Notes under the pieces: generated by a model
Databases searched by the model: none
Seen by the model: the letters and a program-made list of their open reading frames with translations, nothing else
Told to the model about the DNA's origin: nothing
Position numbers and translations under genes: made by a program
Source: Nissolia schottii
Lineage: Eukaryota; Streptophyta; Magnoliopsida; Fabales; Fabaceae
DNA: 64,000 nt
Reading direction: 5' to 3'
Assembly (NCBI GenBank): GCA_003254905.1
Contig: QANU01008245.1
Span: 124,310 to 188,309 of the forward strand
Part shown: positions 37,793-48,889 of the stretch, in pieces
Numbering within the stretch: the stretch's first letter is position 1
How the letters are laid out: the number at the start of each line of letters is the position of its first letter

Positions 37793-40700
37793 TCAATGCT
37801 GAATATTTGGAGAAGCATTTTCTTGCGTGGCATTTGGCAATGAAGATACTGACTGCCTTGTTGTTTGGTCAATTTTCTTGATAATGTGTTTGGAGCCATT
37901 GGTGCCAATTGGAGGCTTCCATGAATTTCCAAAGTTTTTATCCTGGAGTGTGCTAGAACTTGCTTTCTTCCCAGACTTCAGTGACCGGGGCAGTGTAAGT
38001 GAGGTCTGGAAAAGTATAAACAAATAAAGTTGAAGGTCAAAAGAGGAACATCTCCCAGGGAAAGTAAAAGAAAATAGTAAGTACAGTATTAATGGTTATA
38101 ACAGATTGTAAGGGACTGGGATGAAAGATGGTGACCAAGGGATTTGGATCTTCTAAAGTGAAGATCTCACTTTAGAGGGTAAAGTAAAGAGTGAAAACCC
38201 TTAAATCAATAAAGTGGTAAGTGGAACCTATTTTCACTTTATTGATTCAAAGGTGACCTTCACTTATCATCTAAAGTGAGATCCTCACTTTAGAGAATCC
38301 TTATCCGTGACGGAGATAGCCATAGAGAGTCTGTCACAAAATGTACAGGAAAAAGTCACCAGTACTTCTGGTTATGCCAACACAGAATCTAGGTGGATCA
38401 ACACAAGGGCATTTATTCGCTTCTGTTATATAGCATTTAGTAAATGGCATTGTTTTCAACATCAGAAGTAACATGAAAATACACCTTTCTGATCTGATTA
38501 CTTTGAGAGGTTGATCCGCTGTGCCTGTCCTCATTTAGTTTGGGTATAGAGCCACTACTGGGCTGCAGCTTCTTGTGATCATGCTCTACTGCCTCCTGCA
38601 TTAAGATCAAATTAAAGATGTTGACTCACTAACCATATATAGTTATAAATTAATCAACTAATTAAGCAAAAAAGAGGGGTTGCAACTAGTATTCCTAAGC
38701 GGGAGTGCCACTGATGGCCATCAGTACATAATTGAAGGAACATATAACATTACTACTTATATATCAGATCAAATTCAGTGCTTCCAGCTATCTGCTATAG
38801 CTCTAATAAATGGCTAATAGTTTTGTTATGCACCCCAGTCAAAACATCATATTGGCAAGTAGTAGCAACATTATAAAATAATTCACCTTGGGTGTCCTTT
38901 GCAGCTGAACTTTCTCAGCTTCCTTGTTTTTAATTCCATCCATCCTCTGAAGGAACTGAATCACAGAAATGGAAAAGTAAGTACGATCTTTGGTGGTGCT
39001 GCCAAAAAAATGCACAGCTAGGGGAAGGTTCAATGATAAGAACATACCTCTTTGCGTTTTACTGCTCTTTCTTCACTTCTGAATCTAAATGGTGATGATA
39101 TGGTAGGGAGTGGTGGATTGCTTTTGGTGGTGCTTGAAGATTTCATGCAGCTGTTCCAAAATTTATGGAAAAATATATTTAAATAAAATCTCCACATTGC
39201 CTTTAATGAAAAATTTACATATTCTTATGCATGTTCAAAATTATCAATTTGAGTTTTAAATTTGTATAAGAGACGTAAAGTAAGGCAAATGATGCGTGCT
39301 TGTTAGGAAAACTTTGTTGTTTTTAAATGCAGTAGCAACTAGAGAGTCACTAAATGTAGCAGTCCACAAAGTTCACATTAAACAACATTGGCAACTTGTA
39401 AAATGCTCTTACTCGGCAGAAATGGAGGAAAGTTTAGCATTTGCAGTAACACTTCCAGACACGGACTTACTAAGTAGCCTGTCGGTCCTGAGATGGGCAA
39501 ATATTATAATGTCAATGAAATTGTCTAATCATTCATCCAGCAGCAGTAGCTCGTTAGGAAAATATACTACCACCAAAAAGAAAAGGTTCAGAAGACAAAA
39601 TACCTTATTGAATGAGAAAGGGGATTTTCTGCAGCTTGATTCAAGAAATCACTAGATGCCTAAAGGGAGAAGGAAAAAAAAAATTCTCTTCAGCAATCAG
39701 CACATACAAGTGGGAATTCAACAAGTTATATTACACTCCATGAAAATCCAGCCATAAATGTAGATAAAACAAAAGAAAGGATGATAAGTTAATACCTTAA
39801 CCTTAGTTGATATCCGTGATGACATTGGATGATCTTTGGAAGTAGTGGGCAAATTACAATGATTATTTTCGAATCTGTTACGCTCAAACACTGAAGTCAT
39901 TTTGCTTGTTACACCTGCACCAGAAGGGAGATTGATTGACATGCGGAGTGACCTTACAGTTGGTCTCTTCTCAGCCAAGTTTCCAACAGACTTAATACTT
40001 TTTGATGTTTGGTTTAATGCATTTCTGGGTTTAACAGCAGCAGCAACAGCTGCTGTTTTGCTTGTTTCACCAGCACCAGATGGAAGATTGACTGACATGT
40101 AGAGAGACCGTGCAGTAAGCCTCTTACTTTTTGAAACACTTCTGGATTGAGCAGCTGCTTTGCTTGTTTCACCAGTACTAGTCGCAAGATCGACTGACAT
40201 GTGGAGTGACTGTGCAGTTAGTCTTCGATTCTCAGTTGAGACTCTAACAGACTTCTTATTGATCCCACTTCTGGGTGGTAAAGCTGTGGCAGCCTTCTTT
40301 TTATTAAGTAAATTAGAAAGCTTGGCAGCCCTAGTTTTGGTTGATAATTTCGGGGAATTTACTTTGGTTCCCTCGGCAGCCAAAGGCAAAACCTCCTGAT
40401 CAGCAGTGTCCTGCAGCATCAATAGGATAAACGTTCAATGTGGCCATACCTACTGATTTACTCATCAGAATAAATAGAACAATTCAGATAACAACAAAGA
40501 AAGAAATCAAGACTTACAAGATCAGGCTTCCTCTCTTCTCCAGGGACAATATTCTTATCGATTTTAACATGATCAAACCAGTCAGAATTATCATTGCAAG
40601 GAAGAGGCAAATCCCCTGCTTCTTCCACATTGGAAATGTCTAGACCACTTTGTCCAACTTCTCCTTCGACATTGGAAATGCCTAAATCACTTTGTTGGAC

Positions 40701-41846
40701 ACCACACTTGTATTGTTTTGTATCAGCATAATCAGCAACTTGGCAATCAATGGCATCTTTATCTGGCTGTTCATTGGCAGGCACAATGTCATCCGCTTTT
40801 GACTTAACCATAACGGATGAGTCAGTGCAATTTGCTTCCTGAGTTTCTGAATCAAAAGTTCCGTTCACTTGAGCATTTCCTTCTTCAGCCAAGGTAGCTG
40901 CTTTCTCTGCAGCTTTTTTCTTGTAATGAGCCTCGAAGTAGGCTTTTTTCGCAGCAACGGAACCAGGTTTGGAATACTTTTCAGCTTCTTCAACATAGCG
41001 ATTCTGTGTGAACGTGGACCATTTCTCCCAATCCAGAGTCTCTGACACAAACCTCCCAAAAGAGATAGATTCTCCAAGCACCCGCATCGGGTTTCCCTGC
41101 AATTTCAAATAAAACTTACAATTAATACTAATAACTATGGCAATTCATCAGATTCTAAACTTTACAAAAGAAAATTCTAAATTTTCGTACAACTACATCA
41201 ATTGGAAGGAGAAAAGAAAAAAAAAAAGTGCTCATAACAGAACAATTTCAATAACATTAAATACCAGCGACATTGAAACCCATGTCCTATCATCAACAAG
41301 AACAACGTGAGGGGAGACCAGAGAAAAATCCCGAAATTCAGCCAAGGAAGCCATGACGAAGACAAAATAATCATAACAAGTACCCAAAGGAAACCATAAC
41401 GAAGATATAAGAAGTTCACTAATAACTCTATTAAGCATATATAGCAATTTAACCTAAACGCCTTAACAGAATAGTTAAGTTTAGTTTAGTTTAGTAGAAG
41501 CACAAAGGGCCATTGTCATCGGAGAGAAATCCGAAACCGCATTGAGGGAAAAACCTAAATTCCCCCAAAAAAAAATAAAAAACAAAAACAAACCAAAACA
41601 GAAAACAGTTACACAATGTTAGAGACACTCCAACCTCTCTCGTTCTCATCGTTTCTCCCAACAACAAAATCCAAACATAGCAGATCACTATTCCCTCAGC
41701 ATTCCAAAAACAGAACGAAGCGTGTCAAATTTGAGATTTCTGAGACCAAAACAGAAAAATAAAAAAAATAAAACCCTCACTTCTTGGGGTACGGTGGAAT
41801 TGTCAGCGGGAGTGGAGAAGGATCGCAAGAGACAAGTTGATTCCAT
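37793..41846 (-). CDS. TPX2/WVD2-like microtubule-associated protein (WDL7-like)
   Basis: Nine exons on the minus strand: 41846-41781, 41096-40518, 40410-39796, 39659-39604, 39487-39413, 39150-39048, 38955-38887, 38595-38485 and 38005-37793. All are in phase, giving 628 residues. Near the N-terminus, SISFGRFVSETLDWEKWSTF and RYVEEAEKYSKPGSVAAKKA are hallmarks of the WDL7 group. The middle has three related blocks of the form (L)TAxSL(H/Y)MSV(D/N)L. The TPX2 domain (about 480-520) reads PFRFRSEERAVKRKEFLQRM, then KNKEAEKVQLQRTPKEA. This family binds and bundles cortical microtubules. The start is the first ATG in a short exon 1, separated by a 684-bp intron. Intron 8 holds a MITE. The function is a family inference; the gene looks intact. 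Confidence 0.87.
38146..38300. mobile_element. MITE in intron 8 of the WVD2-like gene, 155 bp
   Basis: The ends GGATCTTCTAAAGTGA and the complement of TCACTTTAGAGAATCC pair. Pairing continues through AGATCTCACTTTAG against CTAAAGTGAGATCC and through ATCAATAAAGTG against CACTTTATTGAT. A short relative lies at 62427-62492. Confidence 0.8.
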
Positions 41847-42540
41847 CGCGCAAACACACAAGAAGACTTAACAATTTCCCTTTGCGCTTTTCTCTCTCTA
41901 GGCACATTCAGGAGAGTGTGAAGTGAAGTGAAGTGCAGAATAAACGGTCCAATTCTTTATACCTAATAGCAATGCTAATTTGCATGCACAATAATCCATA
42001 ATAGAGTGACGGGGGTCATTAATGAAGAGAGATATATCTCATTTTCCATTTTACATGATTGAGATTATTATTATTATTTGGTAAGGGATTTTGAGATTAA
42101 TTTATATGTTCTTGATAAATGTAAAATTTACTTATACTTTCGATACATAAAAAATTAATCTTATGAATTTTTTTTTATTTGTTTGGAAGTTCTCAAATGA
42201 TATTTTTTAGAGTTGAATTTGATTCTTTAAAATTTTTAAAAATTTAAAAAAATTAAACTTTAATAAAATTTTAAGTTTGTTTAATGAAACATTAAAATAA
42301 AAATGATCGTTTATTATTTATACCCATTATAATCATTTTATATTTTAAAAAACTATATATTTATTAAACATCATTCTTATGATTTCTATTTAGTCATAAT
42401 TGTTTTTATATTATGTTACTAAACAATAGTACTATAACTTTTAAAGAGCAACTTTTTAGATTTGAGTTTAAAAAACGTGCGTATCTCATACCAAAACTGA
42501 AAAACACAACTAAAAGGAAAAACACATCTAAACGGAAAAA
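41847..42540. other. Upstream region of the WVD2-like gene
   Basis: AT-rich non-coding DNA. The 5' leader and promoter of the minus-strand gene should lie in the first few hundred bases, but no convincing TATA box was picked. Confidence 0.5.
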
Positions 42541-43500
42541 TGTGATTTGAGTTTTCACTCACTCCAACCCTCTTCTTCATCGATTCTTCACGTCACCCTC
42601 TTCTTCCTCATCGTCGTTCTTCATTTGTTACAGAATCATTATCACACACCATTATATGCTCTTTGTGTTTAATGTTAATCATGTTGTTAATGTTTGTGCA
42701 TCCATATTGTTAACGTTTGTGCACTTACATTGTTGAAATTTGTGCACTGTTGTTTTATAAGTGTGTGCACTGAAATTGTTCACATGATAATATGTGTTTT
42801 TCACGTTATTAATGTTTGTGCACGTACATTGTTAATGTTTGTGCGTTGTTGTTTTAGAAGTTTGTGTAATGACATCGTTCTCAGGATAATGTGTTTTTAA
42901 TGTTAATGTTTGTGCATCCATGTTATTAACGTTTGTGCAATTACATTGTTAAAGTTTGTCCACTATTATTTTAGAAGTGTGTGCATTAAAACTATTCATA
43001 GAATAATATGTATTTTACATGTTAATGTCTGTGCACCTACGTTGTTGAAGGTTGTGCATTGAAAGTATGTGTTTTTCACGTTTATGTTTGTGCACTCATA
43101 TTGTTAATGTTTGTTTTTGTACATTGTTAAAGTTTGTGCATTGTTGTATTAGATGTTTGTGTATTGAAATTGTTCACAAGATAATAGGCATTATCAATGT
43201 CATTAATGTTTGTGTACACATGTTAATGTTTATGCACTTACGTTATTAAAATTTGTGCACTATTGTGTTAGAAGTGTGTACATTGAAATTGTTCACAAGA
43301 TAATATGTATTTTTCTTATTGTTAACGTTTGTACACTTACATTGTTAATGTTTGTGCATTAAAATTGTATTTCCTTTGTAAATATTAGTGTCAATTTGGG
43401 GGTTGTGAGTGTGAAAATTGATTGAAAAATACGTGAGTGTAAAGGTTATGAGTGTAAATGGCAGTTGAAAAATACATGGGTGAATGCAAATTCCGTTATG
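42541..43500. repeat. TGCACAAAC-family repeat, locus C, inverted orientation
   Basis: From about 42675 to 43370 the motif AATGTTTGTGCA (complement TGCACAAACATT) recurs in roughly six units of 95-125 bases. Each carries TTGTTCACA(A/T)GATAATA(T/G) and TAGAAGT(G/T)TGTG blocks. A CT-rich stretch (42560-42625) lies on the left, the complement of the GA-rich block that follows loci A and B. GTGAGTGT/GAGTGTAAA sequences lie on the right. Confidence 0.75.
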
Positions 43501-43761
43501 CTGTAGATGAGTGTACATGTATTACTACAAGTAAAAAAAAAAAATATGACAAAAATGCAAGTTACATTGCTTGATTGACCAATCATAACAAAGCAAAATT
43601 GATACTTCTATTTCTTTCGTTAGCCCGTCGTTACATAGAAAGTTAACAAGTATCTATATTCACACTTTTTTTGCTCTTAAAAATGAAAGAGAAAAGAAGA
43701 AAAGCTCTCTCCTAAACCACTTTAGGAAGACCACAACAAAACCGAAAAATAAAATAAAAAT

Positions 43762-44781
43762 TCATTGAACATGGATATCCAGGATGTTTGAGTAGCTAGC
43801 AGCCTTAGGAATGGTAATGTAGAGAACCCCATCTCTGACCTCTGCCTTAATCTTCTCAAACTGCACATTCTCTGGCAAAGCAATCCTGCTGCTATACCTA
43901 CCATAGCTCTTAGCAGACCACTCCTCCTCCTCTTCTTCCTCCTCACCATTCCCTTCTTCTTTTCCATTTCTTTGCGCAATGTTGTTCTTGTTCCTGGGTG
44001 CCTTCTCAGCCTTAACCACCAGCATCTTCTCCTCCACCCACACCTTCACATCTTCCTTGCTCATCCCGGGCATGTCGAACCTCATCTTGTACTCGCCCTC
44101 TCCCTCTTTGATCTCCCATGGTGTTCTTCCCCTCTGGCGGTATCTGCCGACTCCTTCGCCTGGGAGGGGGGATGAAGGCCACTCCATGGTGCTCATGGCA
44201 AAAGGGTCCTCCATCATCCTCTCCATTGTCTCCATCATCTCCTGCACTGTCCTTGCCGTAGGGAACCTGTCCCACAACCCTGCTCGCAAAGTAGAATACA
44301 CACAAACATGCATGGTTGCGGTTGTGAATTTCATATTAGTTGTATGAAATAGAAACTCGTGTGTGATCTGATCAAATTAAATATGCTACAGGCCACATAA
44401 TAAATAATATTCAGTAAAAAATGATAAATCAAAAATCTCACTCTTAGATCACACAAAAATTCCTCTACAGAAAACATTCTGCCCCTAAAACGTTTGAGAC
44501 ATGACAAAAAGTCACTAACATATACATAACACACCCCCCAAAAGAGAAATCAGCTAGCCTAAGTTACCTATGGGTGATGTAGGGGCAACTCTCTTTTTGG
44601 GCAGGGGCTGGTGGTGCTTGTTGTGTCTTGGCACGTGGTCAAGTTTTTCTCTTGCATCCCCTGCCGTGGCCATGACGGGCTTCTTCAAGCTCAACAACTG
44701 TGGGGAATGGATTGGTCCTCTTGAGGGACAAAAATACCTGGGAAGGCTGAGAGCAAAATTAGAGGACAAAGCTTGTGCCAT
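43762..44781 (-). CDS. Small heat-shock protein, chloroplast HSP21-like
   Basis: Two exons: 44781-44568 and 44279-43762 (minus), giving 243 residues. The first about 45 residues are Ser/Pro/Arg-rich with few acidic residues, as in a plastid transit peptide. GLWDRFPTARTVQEMMETME, then the following RMMEDP, is the methionine-rich amphipathic helix typical of plastid HSP21. The alpha-crystallin domain (about 130-243) has TPWEIKEGEGEYKMRFDMPG, the DGVLYITIPK strand, and an I-x-V end (DIHVQ). A 10-residue glutamate run lies in the domain loop. The protein should be an ATP-independent chaperone protecting plastid proteins under heat. Upstream heat-shock elements support this. Mitochondrial targeting cannot be excluded. 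Confidence 0.9.
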
Positions 44782-44874
44782 TTCTGTTGATAACCAACAA
44801 ATTAGAAGGAATCGGTTGTTGTTGCCAATGTTGATGAGGTGGAGATGTGAATGTGTGTGATAAGGGTTCGGTGA

Positions 44875-44882
44875 GATATATA
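44875..44882 (-). promoter_or_regulatory. TATA box of the small HSP gene
   Basis: On the minus strand TATATATC lies about 95 bases before the start codon. This leaves room for a leader of about 60 bases. Confidence 0.6.
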
Positions 44883-44890
44883 GGAAAAAA

Positions 44891-44898
44891 TTCTGGAA
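44891..44898 (-). promoter_or_regulatory. Heat-shock element, TTCtgGAA
   Basis: A perfect pair of opposed nGAAn units just upstream of the TATA box, a usual position for heat-shock factor binding. Confidence 0.6.
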
Positions 44899-44956
44899 AT
44901 GAGTGATGGAGGAGTCTGGAAAGCACGACATGGGACATGACATGGGCTCTTCCACT

Positions 44957-44969
44957 TTCTAGAAATTTC
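44957..44969 (-). promoter_or_regulatory. Heat-shock element, three units (TTCtaGAAatTTC)
   Basis: Three contiguous alternating units with exact 5-bp spacing, the minimal trimer site for heat-shock factor. It lies about 75 bases upstream of the TATA box. Confidence 0.75.
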
Positions 44970-44984
44970 TCCACAACCAGACAT

Positions 44985-46179
44985 CCAAACTGGGATCAGT
45001 TTTCAGGTCCATCTCAACCAAAACAATCCTGGATAAGCTTTTGACCACGTTTCTGCTAAATGAGATTTAGAGGCATGACCTCCACGTGACTCACATCTTA
45101 ATCTTTTGGTTAGATTTCATACAAAATTTATCGTTATTAGTTTGGCTTCTTAGTTATTATATTTTTTTAATCACAAATAATAAAGTTAGTCAGACTCACG
45201 ATGTACATTTCAAAAGAATTAAACGCAATTCCTTAAATTTATTCTTCAACACATGATTGACAAAAATATTATTTGAACTACTAGTTCTCGATAATTCAAT
45301 CTTTGTTAATTTATGTAGAAAAGAATTAAATTGATAGATAAGTTAAATGTATTGACACCAAACTCAACAACTGTTTTTCTTTTTTCACCTGTATATAGCT
45401 TTACTCCTATCTATTTGGCAGTTAGGGTCTTCGATACCAAAAAAAGTTCGTTATGCTGATAGAGGACATGTACCCAAACAAATAAAAACGATAAATTAAT
45501 AAATCTTCTTGCATTGCATAAACCATTGGTATAACATATATTTTCTGTCAAAATACCACTGTTTGGTCTGGGTGATAACAAATGGTATCTTTGAGTAAGT
45601 TAAAGAATTTCTGTCAAATAAATGATTGCATATTACAACCCGTAATTTGTACAACAGTTCCGGGGAATCTCTTGAATAATGATTCCATTACATTGTCATC
45701 ATACACGTTCTCTGTTCCAAAGCATCGTGGATATAGAACATACATTTGTGATCAGAAACATAAAGGTGATCTTTCACCCTGAAGAAATTAAAATTATGTT
45801 TATGGCTACAGAAACCCGGGGAGTAGCATTGTTCTGCACAGCAACTTTCCCATTCAACAATCCACAAACAGCATGAATCTTTTCGATCACTTACGGTGGC
45901 CACCGGCTACTCATAACAATTCAAGCAAATCGTTTCCAGCTATAGATTCATCGTTTAACCCTGGCATTAGCACAAAAATAGTCTAAACCATCACAAACTT
46001 TGAGAATTACCTGACATTTAATAGAATTGAATGATGTTCACAGAAATAGAATCAGAGATGCCACAACAAATGAGGCATCCAAAAGATGAAGAAAGAAGTA
46101 GATAAATAGAATAAAAGAGATTAAATTTCCCTTTGACAGACACAGTTGAAAGAAGTTGTATAGGCATTAGACATAAAAC
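44985..46179. other. Intergenic region between HHL1 and the small HSP gene
   Basis: Contains the distal promoter of the HSP gene and the 3' UTR of HHL1 (near 46180 downward). Open frames at 45582-45903 show no recognisable domain. Confidence 0.5.
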
Positions 46180-48314
46180 TTACTTAGCTTTGCCTTTGGT
46201 ATCCTCGTCTGACTCCTCAGTTGCGGTAGAGCCTAACGCCATTATCTTTCCAAAGGACTCCGTTGCATCTCCAAAAAAGTCTTTTACTTTATCAACCACG
46301 GTTTTTAGCTTGTCTGGTGTTGGAAGCTTCAATTTGGATATGTAAACACACCAATATTAGTGGAAAAGCATCAAAGTTCAAACAATTTTCTTCTTTAATT
46401 TTTTGGGTCAATATCCTAACCTATTTTCTCACAGCATTCAGTCAGATATAAAATCATCTGTGTCTCTCTACCTATTAGCCTAAGATTTTAAGAGAGACAA
46501 TTCATGATATGTAATCAGAACCCCCATGACTAAGGCATCTAGTATTCAAATCTTATTACTCCCATTGTTTTAATTAAAAAGTTAAGTTTCAGCACAAGGT
46601 TCAATGAACATGTGTATTGTCCATGTTCCAAGCCCAAAAGGGTCTTGCATACAAGAATGGGTTAGATATAAATTCATTCATGTGCTTCTACCAAAGAGTT
46701 TAAGCTTTTGTAAGAAATAATGTATGAACCATGACACATACATTTTATAATGTAGACCATCATCAATTTACATACAAGCTTCCAAATTCTAAACCTAAAT
46801 AATTAGGTGATAATGATAGTCGCCAATCCGTGCAAATCCATCAATATAAACAACCAGGATTCTTCCTTGCCGTCATTGTACAAGATATCATACTTCATGC
46901 TAGAAGGTTGTAACTTCAGTTTAAAACTTTAAATTACTCTTTTTGAGAAATAATAATAAATTAAATAAAATCTCAAGTATGTTTACCTCAATAACATCTG
47001 ATGTAGAAAGTGCAGCTCTCATATTGCCATTCTCCTGATATTCATCACATTCAGAAGTTAGATAAACAAGCAGGATTACATTTCCAACTCAGGAAGGTTG
47101 AAAACTGGTTTTAAAATATTTTTTGAGGTGTATAGGAAAACCAAGTATAAGAGCATTACAACAAGTTTGTAGCCGTATCTGAAATCGGTAGCAGACTGCA
47201 GTACGCGATACTGCTTGAATGCACTTTTCTGTATCTCCTTCTCGTCCTATTTGAATTCAAGCAAATCAATCAGTAACAAAGACTACCAACAAAGCACAGT
47301 CCAATACATGTTTATCACAAAAGATCCTTAATAGTTCAAGGATGCGCCGCCACACAAATCAATTTTAAAAGGACAATTCTAATTCCAAAAAGGTAGTACA
47401 CATTCTACTTAGAAAAAAAAAAACCAATAAAAGAAAGATTAATCAGACAATCAAGGCTTCAGATTTCTATAACAATCCACTTATTCCATTGTCATGTCAG
47501 TTGCCTTCACCCTTAGTTGAGTTAGAAAGATAACTCAGCATCATGTACGAGGGAGGCTTCATGCTGACTCATCTAACTAATTCCACTAACATCTAACTAA
47601 CTTAACTAACTCATAATAGTTAGAGACACAACATATAACCAGCCGAGACAGAATAACATGAGCTTCAATGCATTTAATTCCGCAAAGTTTCCATTTTCCA
47701 CTGCAATATACTGCAAAACTAACACATACCAAACCGCATAAAAAATAAAAAAAATAGGAAAGAGACTCACTTTGTAGATAACTGCTGCAAGATTCCTATC
47801 AAGTGTATCTTTATATATATACTTGCCAAGAAAATTATCCTTAGCAGCAACCATGATTTTGGCCGTGGTGCCGCCAGATACGATACTGAGAGGGTACCAA
47901 AGGTACACCTGTGCGAACAACAAGAAGGAGCTAATTTCGTGTTAATATCAAGCAATAACAAATAAAGCGTATTTATTTTAGCTTAATTAATTTAATTGAG
48001 TTATAATAAGATGAATGATTTATTACGTTGGCCATGCGAATGAAGACAACGAATTTGGGGTTTCCATCGTCCTCGATTTTGGGCAAGGGAGGAGGAGGGG
48101 GCCGCTGATACTGGCGAGCCATCATACCCTTTTTGCCCTTTGCTTCCACGACCAACAAGCGGTGGTGCCGCTGCGGCGGCTTGGGGTGGCTGGTCCGGGA
48201 AGAGAAGAGGGAGTGCCTGATGAGGGACGGCGCGTCGTCGTGGAGCCTCGAAGCAGCAGAAGAAGCAGACGGCGGAAGCCGAAGGAGCGCGTGAAGTGAC
48301 ATACCCACTTCCAT
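46180..48314 (-). CDS. HHL1: HHL1, chloroplast thylakoid protein (hypersensitive to high light)
   Basis: Five exons on minus: 48314-48027, 47908-47771, 47246-47160, 47034-46987 and 46326-46180. All phase-0 junctions, 235 residues. An N-terminal Ser/Arg-rich, Asp-poor presequence of about 55 residues fits a transit peptide. The conserved body reads MARQYQRPPPPPLPKIEDDG, NPKFVVFIRMANVYLWYPLS, GGTTAKIMVAAKDNFLGKYI, a DEKEIQKSAFKQ segment, FRYGYKLVENGNMRAALST and a C-terminal VDKVKDFFGDA segment. This agrees closely with Arabidopsis HHL1. HHL1 is a thylakoid-membrane protein that works with LQY1 in repair of photosystem II in strong light. WYPLSIVSGGTTAKIMVAA could be the membrane segment. Met-5 is an alternative start. 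The gene appears intact. Confidence 0.92.
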
Positions 48315-48399
48315 TTCTGTGATGGTGGATAGGATTAGGAGCGCATGTTATGTGCTGCTGCCTTTTCCTAAATAATAACACAACAATGAGCTTCCTTAT

Positions 48400-48889
48400 C
48401 CGGTCTCTCTTTTTTTTTTAAATTGGAAATTAAATAATTAACAAGAGTTATCTAATGAATACGTACATACGCAAGTGAATAATTCTGCTAGTAATGTGGA
48501 AAGGAATTGAGAGCCATACACGTGGTACACTGAAGGGCGCAGGAATTCATGACATTCTGGCCAATCGCTAGTTTGTTAATTTTTGTTCTGCTTAACAAGA
48601 ATAAGAAATCGTCGTCCTTAAATCCTTTAAATTCGAATAAAAAAGAAATAATTGTTATAAAAGTAATGAAATACAGTGTTGAAAAAAAAGTAATAAAGGA
48701 CACACGAAAAAAAAATAGAGAATGATATTATTTTTATCTTTAGAAGTGATATATTAAACACCTAAAATATTATTTATAAGTTAAGAGTGAGTGATATATA
48801 AATATATCAAATTTTAAGTCATCTCGCTGATTAATAACATCCATCTAATCATATTTTGATGACACTTAATTTAGGATATTCATTAGGAT
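48400..48889. other. Upstream region of HHL1, AT-rich
   Basis: No gene. It lies between the HHL1 start and the copia element. No clear TATA box was chosen. Confidence 0.5.

Noticed and set aside
39902..40399. Plus-strand ORFs opposite the WVD2-like exon 3
   Set aside because: They are antisense frames of a well-supported coding exon, with no independent domain.
44554..44955. Upstream ATGs of the small HSP frame (133-residue ORF)
   Set aside because: They lie upstream of, or overlap, the TATA box and heat-shock elements. The start at 44781 gives the transit-peptide-like N-terminus.
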